A stretch of DNA of 64,000 nucleotides from Chloroflexota bacterium (GTDB lineage: Bacteria; Chloroflexota; Anaerolineae; SpSt-313): contig JAKPJZ010000250.1 in NCBI GenBank assembly GCA_029553955.1, positions 207,599-271,598 of the forward strand, written 5' to 3'. The position numbers and the translations under genes are program-made. This document shows positions 1-8,233 of this stretch, one piece after another. The notes beneath the pieces were generated by a model. It had not been told where the DNA came from, did not search any database, and saw only the letters and a program-made list of their open reading frames with translations. Each line of letters opens with the position of its first letter. The first letter of the stretch is position 1.

Positions 1-700
1 CAAGCGGGCCGAGGCAGCGCTGATCCAGGCCGAGAAACTGGACATCGTTGGCCGCCTGGCGGCCTCGCTGACGCACGAGATCAACAATCCGCTGCAATCG
101 GTCTTGGGTTGCCTGGGGTTGGCCAGGGAGGCGCTGGCCGATGGCGAGAGCGCCGACCGCTACCTGGATGTGGCGCTTGCGGAGCTGCGGCGAGCGGCCG
201 ACATCGTGTCGCACCTGCGCGACCTGCAGCGCCGCCCGCAGTGGGGGCAGCGCGAGTTGGCCGACCTGGCTACGCTCGTGGACGGCGTGCTGACCCTGAC
301 GGCCCGCAAGTGCAGCGATCGCCGCATCGCCGTCGTCTGGCAGGCCCAGGCGGAGCTGCCCCGGCTCATGCTGGCGCGCGACCAAATCTCGCAGGTGCTG
401 CTGAACATCATCCTCAACGCCATCGACGCCATGCCCCATGGCGGGCAACTGCATCTCGCGGCGACCCTGCAGCAGGAGCCGCCCGGGGTTACACTGACGA
501 TCGCCGACACTGGCGAGGGCATGGATGAAGAGACCCTGGGCCACCTCTTCGAGGCCTTCTTTACGACCAAGTCGGACGGCGTAGGCATGGGGCTCTACGT
601 CTGCCGCAACATCGTACACGATCATGGCGGCCGCATCGAGGTTGCCAGCGAGAAGGGCCGCGGCAGCACCTTTTCCGTCTGGCTGCCCAGTGCCCCGTGA
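1..700 (+). CDS. Sensor histidine kinase, C-terminal part (5' end outside window)
   Basis: The reading frame is open from base 2 and enters the window upstream of the phosphoacceptor helix. The H-box LTHEINNPLQ has its histidine codon at 74-76. It is followed by an N-box (NIILNAIDAM), a G1 box (DTGEGM) and a G2 box (GVGMGLYV), so the dimerisation/phosphoacceptor domain and a complete HATPase_c domain are present. The EINNPL form of the H-box is typical of PAS-linked NtrB-like or hybrid-free kinases. The sensor part and partner regulator cannot be seen. The stop codon is followed at once by a perfect 29-bp hairpin at 701-762. Confidence 0.93.
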   Translation, partial: KRAEAALIQAEKLDIVGRLAASLTHEINNPLQSVLGCLGLAREALADGESADRYLDVALAELRRAADIVSHLRDLQRRPQWGQRELADLATLVDGVLTLTARKCSDRRIAVVWQAQAELPRLMLARDQISQVLLNIILNAIDAMPHGGQLHLAATLQQEPPGVTLTIADTGEGMDEETLGHLFEAFFTTKSDGVGMGLYVCRNIVHDHGGRIEVASEKGRGSTFSVWLPSAP

Positions 701-762
701 GTTGATGGGTTAGCCGCATCGTGGCCGCCCGTAGGCGGCCACGATGCGGCTAACCCATCAAC
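701..762. repeat. Perfect 29-bp inverted repeat, 4-nt loop
   Basis: Arms 701-729 and 734-762 are exactly complementary around the loop CGTA, starting directly after the kinase stop codon. There is no T-tract after the stem, so a canonical intrinsic terminator is not supported. The inner arm (GTGGCCGCC/GGCGGCCAC) recalls the GGCCGCC-loop-GGCGG core of other foldbacks in the window. The following 176 bases to the next start hold nothing recognisable. Confidence 0.9.
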
Positions 763-938
763 GATACCAACTGCCTCTCTGCAACCGTACCCCAACTATC
801 CCCAACTGTCGCCGACGGGCCCTCCAACCCGATGCTGCATCTGCCATCCATAATCTATGCCATACTATGAGTGTCGAACCAGGCACTGGCCCAGCGCGGT
901 CAAATCGGAGAGCCAAACAGGCAAGAGGAGGAGAAGCC

Positions 939-1334
939 ATGGCGACACTCGGTGAGCACGTTCAGCATGCCGACTGGAAGCTGGAGAAGCACGCGCCCGC
1001 GATCGCATGCCCAGAGCGGGTCAAAGCGGGCGAGCTCTTCACCGTCGGGCTCACGCTCGGCAGCGAGAACGCCCATCCCAACACCACCGAGCACCACATC
1101 CGCTGGATTGCGCTCTACTTCCAGCCCCAGGGTGCCAAGTTCATCTATGAGGTGGACCGCTTCGAGTTCAACGCCCACGGCGAGGCGACCGCCGGCGCGA
1201 ACCAGGGACCCGTCTACAGCCACTATGCGACCTCGGCCACGCTCAAGATCACCCAGCCCGGCACCCTGCACGCCCTGGCGTTCTGCAACATCCACGGGCT
1301 GTGGGAGAGCACGAAGGAGATCGAGTTGTTCTAG
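939..1334 (+). CDS. Superoxide reductase (neelaredoxin type)
   Basis: 131-residue one-domain superoxide reductase that reduces superoxide to peroxide without making oxygen, as used by anaerobes and microaerophiles in the cytoplasm. The Fe(His4Cys) site is visible: EKHAP near residue 16, HPNTTEHHIRW in the middle, and the C-terminal CNIHGLWE carrying the Cys and last His ligands. No N-terminal rubredoxin-like Cys4 domain is present, so it is the short (neelaredoxin) class. I chose ATG 939 because GAGGAG lies just upstream and the family starts here; longer in-frame extensions have no support. The next gene, 52 bases on, encodes a ferritin-like protein, suggesting an oxidative-stress/iron unit. 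Confidence 0.9.
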   Translation: MATLGEHVQHADWKLEKHAPAIACPERVKAGELFTVGLTLGSENAHPNTTEHHIRWIALYFQPQGAKFIYEVDRFEFNAHGEATAGANQGPVYSHYATSATLKITQPGTLHALAFCNIHGLWESTKEIELF

Positions 1335-1386
1335 CGCGCCATCATGCGTATCAGGCTGATGCTGCACTGCACAAGGAGACAGACAT

Positions 1387-1701
1387 ATGGCCGAGTTTCT
1401 CAACCCATACAGCGGCAAAGCGCTGGGGCGCGAGATGGCGATGCAGGAGCTGATCCGTGCTATTCGCCAGAGCATCGCCGCCGAACACGAGGCCATCCAT
1501 CTCTACATGGCCTACGCCGAAGTGACCGCCCATCCGCTCGCCAAACGCGTTTTGACGGACGTGGCCAATGAGGAGCGCATGCACGTCGGCGAGTTCCAGC
1601 GGCTGTTGGAGATCCTGAGCGGCGACGAAGCAGCCTGGCTGGCCAAGGGCCGGCACGAGGTGGATGAGATGGCCGCCGAGCTTGCGCAGGAAGGGCGATG
1701 A
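1387..1701 (+). CDS. Short ferritin-like diiron protein
   Basis: 104-residue helical protein with two ExxH motifs, E35-A-I-H38 and E63-R-M-H66, spaced as in a half-ferritin or rubrerythrin-like subunit that would dimerise to complete a four-helix diiron site. It resembles the small ferritin-like proteins that occur as encapsulin cargo, but no encapsulin gene and no clear targeting tail are seen here. Likely role: iron oxidation/storage or peroxide removal downstream of the superoxide reductase gene. A good AAGGAG site precedes the ATG. Confidence 0.75.
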   Translation: MAEFLNPYSGKALGREMAMQELIRAIRQSIAAEHEAIHLYMAYAEVTAHPLAKRVLTDVANEERMHVGEFQRLLEILSGDEAAWLAKGRHEVDEMAAELAQEGR

Positions 1702-1907
1702 TTCCCTTCGGCACAGGGTGCCGGCTGAGCCCGCCTACCAGAAGCAGCAGAAGCGGCTCCCGCGCCGCCGGAGGGTGGGGCTGATGGGGCGGCTCGAGGT
1801 GACAGCTTGGCATCAATCGACGGCGCTCGGGACGCCGTGCGGGGCAGGCTCTCCCGACAGCCATGGGCCTGCCCCGATCGATCGCACAAATGGTGGAGGT
1901 TCAGGCA

Positions 1908-2384
1908 ATGGAACGACAGGCACGTACCCTCTGGGCGGCGGTGCGCATCGCGCTCGGCTGGCTCTTCCTGTGGGCCTTTCTCGACAAGCTCTTTGGCCTG
2001 GGCCTGGCGACGCCGGCCGGCAAGTCGTGGCTGGCCGGGGGCTCACCGACCCTGGGCTACCTCAAAGGCGCGACGGCCGGCCCGCTGAGCGGCATCTACC
2101 AGAGCATGGCCGGCGCGGCCTGGGTCGACGTGCTGTTCATGTTCGGGCTGCTCGGCCTGGGCATCGCCCTCATCCTGGGCATCGCCATGCGCCTTGCGGG
2201 CTATGGCGGCGCACTCTTGATGCTGCTGCTCTGGTCGTCGCACCTGCCGCCGGCCCAGAACCCGCTCATCGACGATCACATCATCTATGCGCTCACGCTG
2301 CTGGCGCTCGCGGCATCGCGGGCGGGAGACACCTTGGGCCTGGGCCGCTGGTGGGCAGGGCGGTTCAAGGGCTGGCTGGCCTGA
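1908..2384 (+). CDS. DoxX family membrane protein
   Basis: 158-residue integral membrane protein with about four hydrophobic segments and the DoxX/DoxD-type start (alternating aromatic helix, then an AFLDKLFGLG segment). Family members are small quinone-associated or redox-related membrane proteins whose precise reaction is often unknown. ATG 1908 is preferred over the in-frame ATG at 1863 because TGGAGGT ends 8 bases before it. It may belong with the upstream redox genes, but the 206-base gap does not prove co-transcription. Confidence 0.72.
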   Translation: MERQARTLWAAVRIALGWLFLWAFLDKLFGLGLATPAGKSWLAGGSPTLGYLKGATAGPLSGIYQSMAGAAWVDVLFMFGLLGLGIALILGIAMRLAGYGGALLMLLLWSSHLPPAQNPLIDDHIIYALTLLALAASRAGDTLGLGRWWAGRFKGWLA

Positions 2385-2396
2385 GGCTGTATGGTA

Positions 2397-2425
2397 TTGA
2401 CAATGGTAGGCCATGACGTTATACT
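2397..2425 (+). promoter_or_regulatory. Sigma-70-type promoter of the toxin-antitoxin pair
   Basis: TTGACA at 2397-2402, a 17-base spacer, then TATACT at 2420-2425. The expected start near 2432 leaves a leader of about 20 bases carrying GGAGGT (2438-2443) before the ATG at 2453. Confidence 0.75.
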
Positions 2426-2452
2426 GATGGTATGAATGGAGGTATGACCGCA

Positions 2453-2707
2453 ATGGCCAATGTCAAGACTGCAGTCTCGATCGAGGAGCCGCTCTTGGAG
2501 CGGGCCGAGGCGCTGGCCCGCGAGATGAGAGTCTCGCGCAGCCGCCTGTTCGTGCTGGCGCTCGAGGAGTATATCCGGCGGCGCGAGAACCGGCAACTGC
2601 TGGACAGGATCAACGCCGCCTACGAAGACGGCCCGGATGCGATAGAGCAGTCGCTGCAACGGCGAATGCGCCGGCAACACCGGCAGATCGTCGAGGGAGA
2701 ATGGTGA
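2453..2707 (+). CDS. Ribbon-helix-helix antitoxin (MazE/CopG type)
   Basis: 84-residue protein with an N-terminal ribbon-helix-helix: the strand VKTAVSIEE, a first helix to about residue 27, and the turn RVSRSRLFVLAL leading into the second helix. The charged C-terminal tail would bind and neutralise the toxin. Start codons at 2432 and 2444 are possible, but GGAGGT sits 9 bases before 2453, and 2432 coincides with the predicted transcription start. It overlaps the toxin gene by 7 bases, the usual coupled arrangement, and probably represses the promoter in front of it. Confidence 0.82.
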   Translation: MANVKTAVSIEEPLLERAEALAREMRVSRSRLFVLALEEYIRRRENRQLLDRINAAYEDGPDAIEQSLQRRMRRQHRQIVEGEW

Positions 2708-3066
2708 TCGATCAGGGCGACGTCTGCTGGGTGGATCTCGATGACCCTGCCGGCTCCGCGCCCGGCTATCGCCATCCCCACGTCGTTGTCCAGAACAACC
2801 TCTTCAACCACAGCCGGATCGGTACCGTGGTTGTCTGTGCCCTCACGTCGAACCTCAGACGTGCCGATGCGCCCGGCAACGTGCTGCTCGAATTGGGCGA
2901 GGCCAGCCTTCCCAGGCAGAGTGTGGTCAACGTCTCGCAGATCTTTACTGTGGATAAGGCGCATCTGGGCGAGAAGATCGGCACGCTCTCTTCCAGGCGC
3001 GTGCGGCAGATTCTCGATGGCATCAGGCTGCTGACCGAGCCACGTGAGGCCGATGAGGACAAGTGA
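2701..3066 (+). CDS. MazF/PemK-family endoribonuclease toxin
   Basis: 121-residue protein of the MazF fold. It shows the N-terminal GDVCWVDLDDP strand-turn, the GYRHPHVVVQN segment matching the family's G-x-RPaVVvq motif, the central TVVVCALTSN strand and the RQSVVNVSQI segment near the active site. MazF toxins cut mRNA at short sequences to slow growth. It overlaps the antitoxin and has a normal length. Replacement of the canonical GHEQ-type turn by GSAPGY is seen in some family members; activity cannot be judged from sequence. Confidence 0.86.
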   Translation: MVIDQGDVCWVDLDDPAGSAPGYRHPHVVVQNNLFNHSRIGTVVVCALTSNLRRADAPGNVLLELGEASLPRQSVVNVSQIFTVDKAHLGEKIGTLSSRRVRQILDGIRLLTEPREADEDK

Positions 3067-3176
3067 GGCGTGATCTTTGGTGATACGCTTGTGCTATCTT
3101 GACCTCGACACTAACCTGCTCGCAACCCCTTTTCGTCAATTCACCTGCTGCCAGATTGCCGCATTGGATGCATAAT

Positions 3177-3785
3177 ATGCGTCCCGCTCGCCCCGACGAC
3201 GCCGCCATCGGCGCGCACCTGATCTTGCTCAGCGGCCCCGAGGCGGCCAGCTACGGCCTGGCGCTGCCGCCCGAGGCGACGCAGCGGCTGCTCGCGGAGC
3301 TCTGGCCGCACCCGGGGCACCTCTTCAGCTATCAGTGGGGCTACGTGGCCGCGGCCGGCGGCGCGGTGCAGGGCTTGCTCGTGGCCTACCCGGCGGCGAC
3401 GATGCTGGGCGCCGAGCTGGCGACCGGCCGGCTGCTCTTGCGGCGTGTGGGGCTGCGGCAGGTGCTGCGCATGGCCTGGCACGGCTCGACGCTGATGCAG
3501 GTGATGGCGCCGGTGGCGCGCGACGATTTCTACATCGGCCACCTGGCCGTGCTGCCCGAGGCGCGCGGACGGGGCCTCGGCACGCAGTTGCTGGCGCTGG
3601 CCGAGGGGCTGGCGCGCGAAGCCGGCTGCCGGCGCCTGGCGCTCGACGCGTTCATCGAGAACGAGCGGGCGCGGGCGCTGTACGTACGCGTGGGCTACCG
3701 CGTCGAGCAGGTGGCGCGGAGCCGTCGCCTGCAGCGCGCCACCGGCTACAGCGGGCTGGTGCGCCTGGTCAAGCCGCTCTCGTAG
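3177..3785 (+). CDS. GNAT family N-acetyltransferase
   Basis: About 202 residues with the acetyl-CoA binding motif A (LAVLPEARGRGLGTQLL) followed by the RLALDAFIENERARALYVRVGY motif B region. The substrate is unknown. ATG 3177 starts at MRPARPDD, the usual first strand; an in-frame ATG at 3168 and a TTG at 3099 are alternatives, and none has a convincing ribosome site. It converges on a broken ornithine cyclodeaminase gene, with a 98-bp palindrome between them. Confidence 0.83.
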   Translation: MRPARPDDAAIGAHLILLSGPEAASYGLALPPEATQRLLAELWPHPGHLFSYQWGYVAAAGGAVQGLLVAYPAATMLGAELATGRLLLRRVGLRQVLRMAWHGSTLMQVMAPVARDDFYIGHLAVLPEARGRGLGTQLLALAEGLAREAGCRRLALDAFIENERARALYVRVGYRVEQVARSRRLQRATGYSGLVRLVKPLS

Positions 3786-3845
3786 AAGATTATGCGGATA
3801 GTCGCCGGGTGCCATGCTCCGCGTCAGCCCGGCCCCAGCCCGGAG

Positions 3846-3943
3846 GGGGTTTGGGTGGGTTGGTTGGTCTTGCCGGCTGCCCCTGGCGCGCCCGCGGGCG
3901 CGCCAGGGGCAGCCGGCAAGACCAACCAACCCACCCAAACCCC
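3846..3943. repeat. 98-bp perfect loop-less palindrome (G4T3-4 family copy 1)
   Basis: Arms 3846-3894 and 3895-3943 are exact reverse complements with no loop. The outer end is GGGGTTTGGG and the centre GGCGCGCCCG|CGGGCGCGCC. Flanks also resemble those of other copies (GCCCGGCC... before; GGTTCCGTTCCGGTC and CGCGAAGC after, as at 54,497-54,532). It lies between two convergent genes. Confidence 0.93.
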
Positions 3944-4022
3944 ACCTTAAGGTTCCGTTCCGGTCACGCGCGAAGCGTCAGACCCGGATGGCGCCTGCCA
4001 CTGCACAGTCGCCAAGGGCGAA

Positions 4023-4542
4023 CTACAGCGGCAGCCAGGTGCCGAGGCCCTTCTCCAGCGCGCTTGTAGACGATGGGGGCCACGGCCATGTCGTCGAGGG
4101 CGAACCCCAGGTTGCAGGCCATGGGCAGCCCAAGACGTCCACCGTCTCCGACTCGGACTGCGCCAGGTACGTGGCCGCCAGCGCCGTGGCGGCGCCGGTG
4201 CGCAGGGCGGTGATCCAGGAGCAGTCCATCACCGCCAGGGGCAGGCCGGTCTCTTCGTCGTTGAGGATGAGCAGGCCGCTGATGTAGGGCAGGCCGCGCG
4301 CCTGGTTCTGCGGGTAGCCGCTGACCCACTTGACGCCGATGGCGTGCAGCGCGGGGATGTAGGCCGGCATGGCGTGGATAAAGGCATCGGGTTGCGAGTG
4401 CACGCCCGGCTTGGGCGGCATCTCCGCGGCCCTCGCCGTGCTCACGAAAGGCAGTTTCGAGCGCGGCGATGATCTCGGGCATGGCCAGGCCGACCGCCCG
4501 CACATCGGCCTGCGAGAGGTAGAGCAGTTGCTGTTCGGGCAT
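4023..4542 (-). pseudogene. Ornithine cyclodeaminase / mu-crystallin family, broken
   Basis: The frame starting at 4542 gives a proper N-terminus (MPEQQLLYLSQADVRAVGLA) with an AGGGAG site. Homology then shifts frame near 4430 (VKWVSGYPQN, LILNDEETGLPLAVMD), shifts again near 4130 (MACNLGFALDDMAVAPIVYK) and returns to the second frame for a family-like end (LEKGLGTWLPL). The total is about 170 codons, against roughly 320 expected. The missing part corresponds to the central NAD-binding Rossmann domain, so the gene carries at least two or three frameshifts and a large internal deletion. It cannot encode a working NAD-dependent enzyme. Confidence 0.85.
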
Positions 4543-4887
4543 GGCGAGGCTCCCTTCTGTGGACCATCTACCAACAGTACAAATGATTCTACTACCAAGG
4601 TATCAAGATTCCAGGGCGTTTGGAGCACGAAGGACACGAAGCGGCGCGAAGCACGCGAAGGGCAGTCGCCATGGGAGAGGAGGTTCTGCCCATGTCACAG
4701 GTGGGCAAGGAGTGGTGCGGCCGCGTCCATCAGAGCAGGCCTCGCGCTGAGCAGCGACTCTCCTTCGTGTCCTGATCCGAAAATAGCGCCCGCGCGTGCG
4801 TAGCCTAGCCCCTTGTGGGCGTTTTCCTGCGTGGTGGTGAGCGTCGCGCTCATGAACACTCCGTGCTCCAAAGCCCGCTCGTGATCC
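4543..4887. other. Gene-free stretch with short repeats
   Basis: 345 bases without a credible gene. 4623-4662 is a purine-rich run of CGAAGG/GCGAAG-type units (ACGAAGGACACGAAG...), also present in the opposite orientation at 29,616-29,658. 4799-4823 is a fragment (GTAGCCTAGCCCCTTGTGGG) of the foldback family found complete at 20,611 and 26,137. Nothing else is recognised. Confidence 0.7.
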
Positions 4888-5553
4888 TCATGTCTGTGTG
4901 GTCAAGAACATCTCCACCGCGCGCACGACCTTGAGCATGGCCTCGACCGTCTGCAGGGTGTTGCCGGCGATTTCGAGGCTGTGGTCGGCGCCGTCGATGC
5001 GCAGTTGGCGGCCGTGCGTCGCCGCGACCGCCGCTTCCAGGCGGGCTGGGTCATAGTGCGGATCGGCCGTGCCGGCGACGAAGAGGCTGCGCCCGCCCCA
5101 GCGGCCGATCTGCTCGAGCAGGCGCTCGTTGCGCAGGAGTGGCGTCAGCCAGAGGGCACGCGCCCCCTCGAGGCGCGGCTGGCCCGCGAGGAGGTGCCCC
5201 ATGGCCAGGGTGCCGATGGACTTGCCGACGAGCGTGACCTCGCTGTAGGCGCGCTGGGCGAGCCCAGCCTCCAGCGCGGCGCTGACGTCGGCGATGAGCC
5301 ACTCCTCCCGCTCTGCTTCGGTGGCTGCCAAGTAGTCGGGCCGGCGTACATAGTTGTACTCTACGCGCAAGAGGTCGGCGCCGCGGTCGAGGAGCAGCAG
5401 GCCGGGGTAGTAGAGGACGGGACGGTCGGCGGTGTAGCCCCAGCCGGGGAAGATGACGCCCAGGTGGCGCGTCTCCTCGGCCTGGCGCAGGAAGGTGTGC
5501 GGCAGCGGCTCGCCGCGGTAGCCGGCGATCTCGAGCGAGGTGAAGGAGTACAT
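4888..5553 (-). CDS. Alpha/beta-hydrolase family protein
   Basis: 221-residue hydrolase-fold protein. VIFPGWGYTADRP provides the oxyanion-loop region, LVGKSIGTLAMG holds the nucleophile serine in a G-x-S-x-G-like elbow, FVAGTADPHYD supplies the acid, and IDGADHSLE the catalytic histidine. The substrate is not predictable. The start has GGAGGTACGATCG upstream. It is the last gene of a minus-strand run but is separated from the SIS gene by a 36-bp hairpin. Confidence 0.78.
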   Translation of the reverse strand: MYSFTSLEIAGYRGEPLPHTFLRQAEETRHLGVIFPGWGYTADRPVLYYPGLLLLDRGADLLRVEYNYVRRPDYLAATEAEREEWLIADVSAALEAGLAQRAYSEVTLVGKSIGTLAMGHLLAGQPRLEGARALWLTPLLRNERLLEQIGRWGGRSLFVAGTADPHYDPARLEAAVAATHGRQLRIDGADHSLEIAGNTLQTVEAMLKVVRAVEMFLTTQT

Positions 5554-5674
5554 CGATCGTACCTCCGTGCAAAGCGATGCACCAGTTCGCCTGCCATTGT
5601 ACCATGCCGTGCTGCAGGAGGCGAGCCAGGGCCGTGCTCAGGGTGCATCCCGATACTGCTGCTGCCACGTGCTT

Positions 5675-5753
5675 GTAGTGCGGGAGAGTCAGCGGGCGGG
5701 CCTGCACAGCCTTCGGAGCTGTGCAGGCCCGCCCGCTGACTCTCCCGCACTAC
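5675..5753. repeat. Perfect 36-bp hairpin with CUUCGG loop
   Basis: Arms 5675-5710 and 5718-5753 match exactly; the 7-base loop contains CTTCGG, a stable UUCG tetraloop if transcribed in the plus sense. It sits between two minus-strand genes without a T-tract. Confidence 0.88.
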
Positions 5754-5766
5754 GAACCCACCCAGC

Positions 5767-6540
5767 CTAGCGGCCGCGCTTTTTCATGGGCGAGTGGATG
5801 CCGCCGAAGCGGGTGCGGTTCTCGTTGACGAGCGTGGCCAGCGCCTGCTTGTACTGCTCGTCCTTGTCGACGTTGCCGGCCAGGTAGATCGGCGGGGTGA
5901 CCCCCTTGGCCAGCAGGTGCTCGGCGACGGCGACCATCAGCGTCTGCAGGATGACGATGCCCATCCAGCCGGAGGTGGGGCCCACCTTCTGCGGCAGCCG
6001 CTCGTCGACAATGGAGGCATCGCCCGGCTGGGTCAGGTTGTCGAGGATGACGTCGCAGTACTCGTACATCTTGGCGCCGGAGTGATGCCGCGAGGGGAAG
6101 GCCTTGGAGTAGGCCAGGGAGGTCATGCCGATGACCTTGAGGCCCGCCTCTTTGGCCGCCAGGGCCATTTCGATGGGGAAGGGGTTGCGCCCCGAGGTGG
6201 AGACCAGCAAGATGGTATCGCCCGCCTCGGCGCCGATCTGCGCAAAGAACTCGCGGCCATAGCCCTCCAGGCGCTCGAGTTGCGTGCCGATCTTGATCGG
6301 CCCATCCTCATAGGAGAGACCGGGCGTGATCACCAGGTTGACGAGCGGGGAGCCGCCGGCCCGGTCAAAGATGTCCTGCACGGGCAGCGAGGAGTGGGGC
6401 CCGCCCCAGGCGTAGAAGGTGTGGCCATCGACATAACCCTGAGCGATGAGCTCAGCGGCCTTCTCGATGTTTTCCATCTGTGTCTCGCGCAGGCTCTGGA
6501 GCAGCTCAAACGCGTGGTCGAGATACTTGTCGGCTAGCAT
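5767..6540 (-). CDS. SIS-domain phosphosugar-binding protein (UPF0309-like)
   Basis: 257 residues with a sugar-isomerase (SIS) fold: an N-terminal helical bundle, the loop GGPHSSLPVQDIF, and the phosphate-binding strand-turn LLVSTSGRNPFPIEMA near residue 110. These proteins bind phosphorylated amino sugars as isomerases, etherases or regulators. The gene follows nagA with a 120-base gap containing a foldback repeat, and belongs functionally with the amino-sugar/PTS cluster. Confidence 0.82.
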   Translation of the reverse strand: MLADKYLDHAFELLQSLRETQMENIEKAAELIAQGYVDGHTFYAWGGPHSSLPVQDIFDRAGGSPLVNLVITPGLSYEDGPIKIGTQLERLEGYGREFFAQIGAEAGDTILLVSTSGRNPFPIEMALAAKEAGLKVIGMTSLAYSKAFPSRHHSGAKMYEYCDVILDNLTQPGDASIVDERLPQKVGPTSGWMGIVILQTLMVAVAEHLLAKGVTPPIYLAGNVDKDEQYKQALATLVNENRTRFGGIHSPMKKRGR

Positions 6541-6568
6541 GATAGTCTATCCCCCTAGCGGATCGCCG

Positions 6569-6650
6569 CATTGAGTTTGATGGGCGTAGCCTAGCCCCCC
6601 TTGGCCGCCGTAGGCGGCTTGGTGGGCGCCGGAGCCCATCAAAATCAATG
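6569..6650. repeat. Foldback repeat with GGCCGCC core
   Basis: Outer arms 6569-6585 and 6634-6650 pair with one mismatch. The interior carries the dispersed block GTAGCCTAGCCCCCCTTGG-CCGCC/GGCGGCTT-GTGGGCG, seen also at 8,110-8,155, 20,631-20,673, 26,156-26,199 and 63,002-63,045. Confidence 0.85.
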
Positions 6651-6660
6651 CACTAGACTA

Positions 6661-7818
6661 CTAGTCTGTTTGTCGGTATACAATGTGCCCGGCGATCATG
6701 GTGAGGCGGACGTGGAGATTGGCGTCGAGCAGCACCACGTCGGCGTCGGCGCCCGGCGCCAGGCAGCCCTTGCGGCCTGCCAGGCCCATGGCCTCGGCCG
6801 GCACCGCGCTGGCCATGGCCACGCTCTCGGCCAGCGAGAGGCCGGCGAAGCGCATGGCGTTGCGCACTGCGGCATCGAGGGTGAGGGTGCTGCCCGCCAG
6901 GCCGCCCGCGGCGGTGCGGGCGATGCCACCCTCAACCCTGATCGCCTGCCCACCCAAGTCGTACTCGCCGTCGCCCACGCCGGTGGCGCGCATGCCGTCG
7001 GTGATCAGGATGGTCCGCCCGACCCCCTTGGCCCGGATCAGCACCTTGACCACGGCCGGGTGCAGGTGGACCCCATCGGCGATGACCTGGGCGTAGATGC
7101 GCTCGTCGGCGAGGACGGCGCCGGCGGTGCCGGGCTCGCGGTGGTGCAGACCAAGCATGCCGTTGAAGGTGTGGGTTGCCTGTTGCAGGCCGCGGTCGGC
7201 CGCCGCCAGCATCTGCTCGTAGCTGGCCCCGCTGTGGCCCACGGCGAACTTGATGCCCTGGCTGGCCCCGCGTTCGATCAGGTCCAGCGCGCCCGGCAGC
7301 TCGGGTGCGATGGTGATAAGGCGCACAGCCTTATTCGCCAACCAGGCCGCGTATTCGTCGGGATCTGGTAGCCGCAACTGCTCGGGCGGCTGGGCGCCCC
7401 TGTGCTCCGGGTTGGCGTAGGGGCCCTCCAGGTGCAACCCCAGGTGCTGGGCGCCGTCGGCCGGCTGGGGGCAGCGCGCCACGTTCTCGATGGCGGCCCA
7501 GGTGGCCTGCGACGAGGCGGCGCAGGTGGTGGGGAAGTAGGCCGTCACGCCGTGCCGCGCCAAGAAGCGCGCCATGCTGTGCAGGGCCTCGGGCGTGGCC
7601 TCCATGACATCGTGGCCGCTCGAGCCATGAATGTGGACGTCGATGAGGCCGGGGATGACCCACAGCCCGCGAGCGTCGATCATCTGCTCGCCTGCGCCGC
7701 CGCCACGCAGAGGCTGGGGCTCGATGCCCGCAATCTGCGGACCGTCGATCACGAGCGTGTGGTCCGGTAGGGTCTGCTCGGGCGTCAGCAGCGTGCCCCC
7801 GAAGATGAGTGTGCGCAC
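6661..7818 (-). CDS. nagA: N-acetylglucosamine-6-phosphate deacetylase
   Basis: 385-residue amidohydrolase of normal length. It removes acetate from N-acetyl amino-sugar 6-phosphates in the cytoplasm. Visible sites: the metal motif GLIDVHIHGSSGHD, LHLEGPYANP with the metal-bridging Glu, HSGASYEQ, HTFNGMLGLHHRE and the catalytic LITDGM. Given its AgaS- and KbaZ-like neighbours it could act on GalNAc-6-phosphate (AgaA role) rather than, or as well as, GlcNAc-6-phosphate. The start is GTG with CAGGAG 7 bases upstream. Confidence 0.93.
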   Translation of the reverse strand: MRTLIFGGTLLTPEQTLPDHTLVIDGPQIAGIEPQPLRGGGAGEQMIDARGLWVIPGLIDVHIHGSSGHDVMEATPEALHSMARFLARHGVTAYFPTTCAASSQATWAAIENVARCPQPADGAQHLGLHLEGPYANPEHRGAQPPEQLRLPDPDEYAAWLANKAVRLITIAPELPGALDLIERGASQGIKFAVGHSGASYEQMLAAADRGLQQATHTFNGMLGLHHREPGTAGAVLADERIYAQVIADGVHLHPAVVKVLIRAKGVGRTILITDGMRATGVGDGEYDLGGQAIRVEGGIARTAAGGLAGSTLTLDAAVRNAMRFAGLSLAESVAMASAVPAEAMGLAGRKGCLAPGADADVVLLDANLHVRLTMIAGHIVYRQTD

Positions 7819-8233
7819 CGGAATCTCCTGCCCATCTAGCGAAGCTTGGCCTCAGACCGACGAGGATATCGACCGCGGAGGCGCAGAGAACGCGGAGGCG
7901 GTGGCGGTGAGGCCTGCGCCCTCCGTGCTCGCACGGAGCATCGGCCCGCGGTGGAGCCCCACAACCTCTGCGCCCCCCTGTGCTTGCACGTGGCGTCTCA
8001 GCGGTGAGATCCTGCCCCAGTCTTTGAGAATCTGACCTCTGAACGCGCCCCTAGAACAACGGTCAAGTACTCCTGCGAAGGCCCCCAGACGGCCGAATCA
8101 TCGCCCTCCGACGCCCACGAAGCCGCCTGCGGCGGCCAAGGGGGGCTAGGCTACGTCGTCTATACGAATACTTGACCGGTGTTCCAGAGGGGTCGAGGAG
8201 GGGAGACCCTCCTCGACCCACTCGCGGAGAGAA
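7819..8233. repeat. 415-bp intergenic repeat cluster inside the PTS-nagA run
   Basis: Three elements fill the gap. 7836-7853 (CTAGCGAAGCTTGGCCTC) recurs at 55,858-55,875. About 7866-8012 holds an ACCGCGGAGGCGCAGAG... unit with an inverted partner, related to 18,127-18,190. 8053-8185 is a foldback with 19-bp arms (two mismatches) containing a 101-bp block (8052-8152) that recurs at 62,944-63,044 with three differences. No gene is evident. Confidence 0.85.

Noticed and set aside
3846..3943. Bidirectional intrinsic terminator
   Set aside because: It fits the convergent position here, but no T-tract exists and sister copies lie inside operons and between divergent genes.
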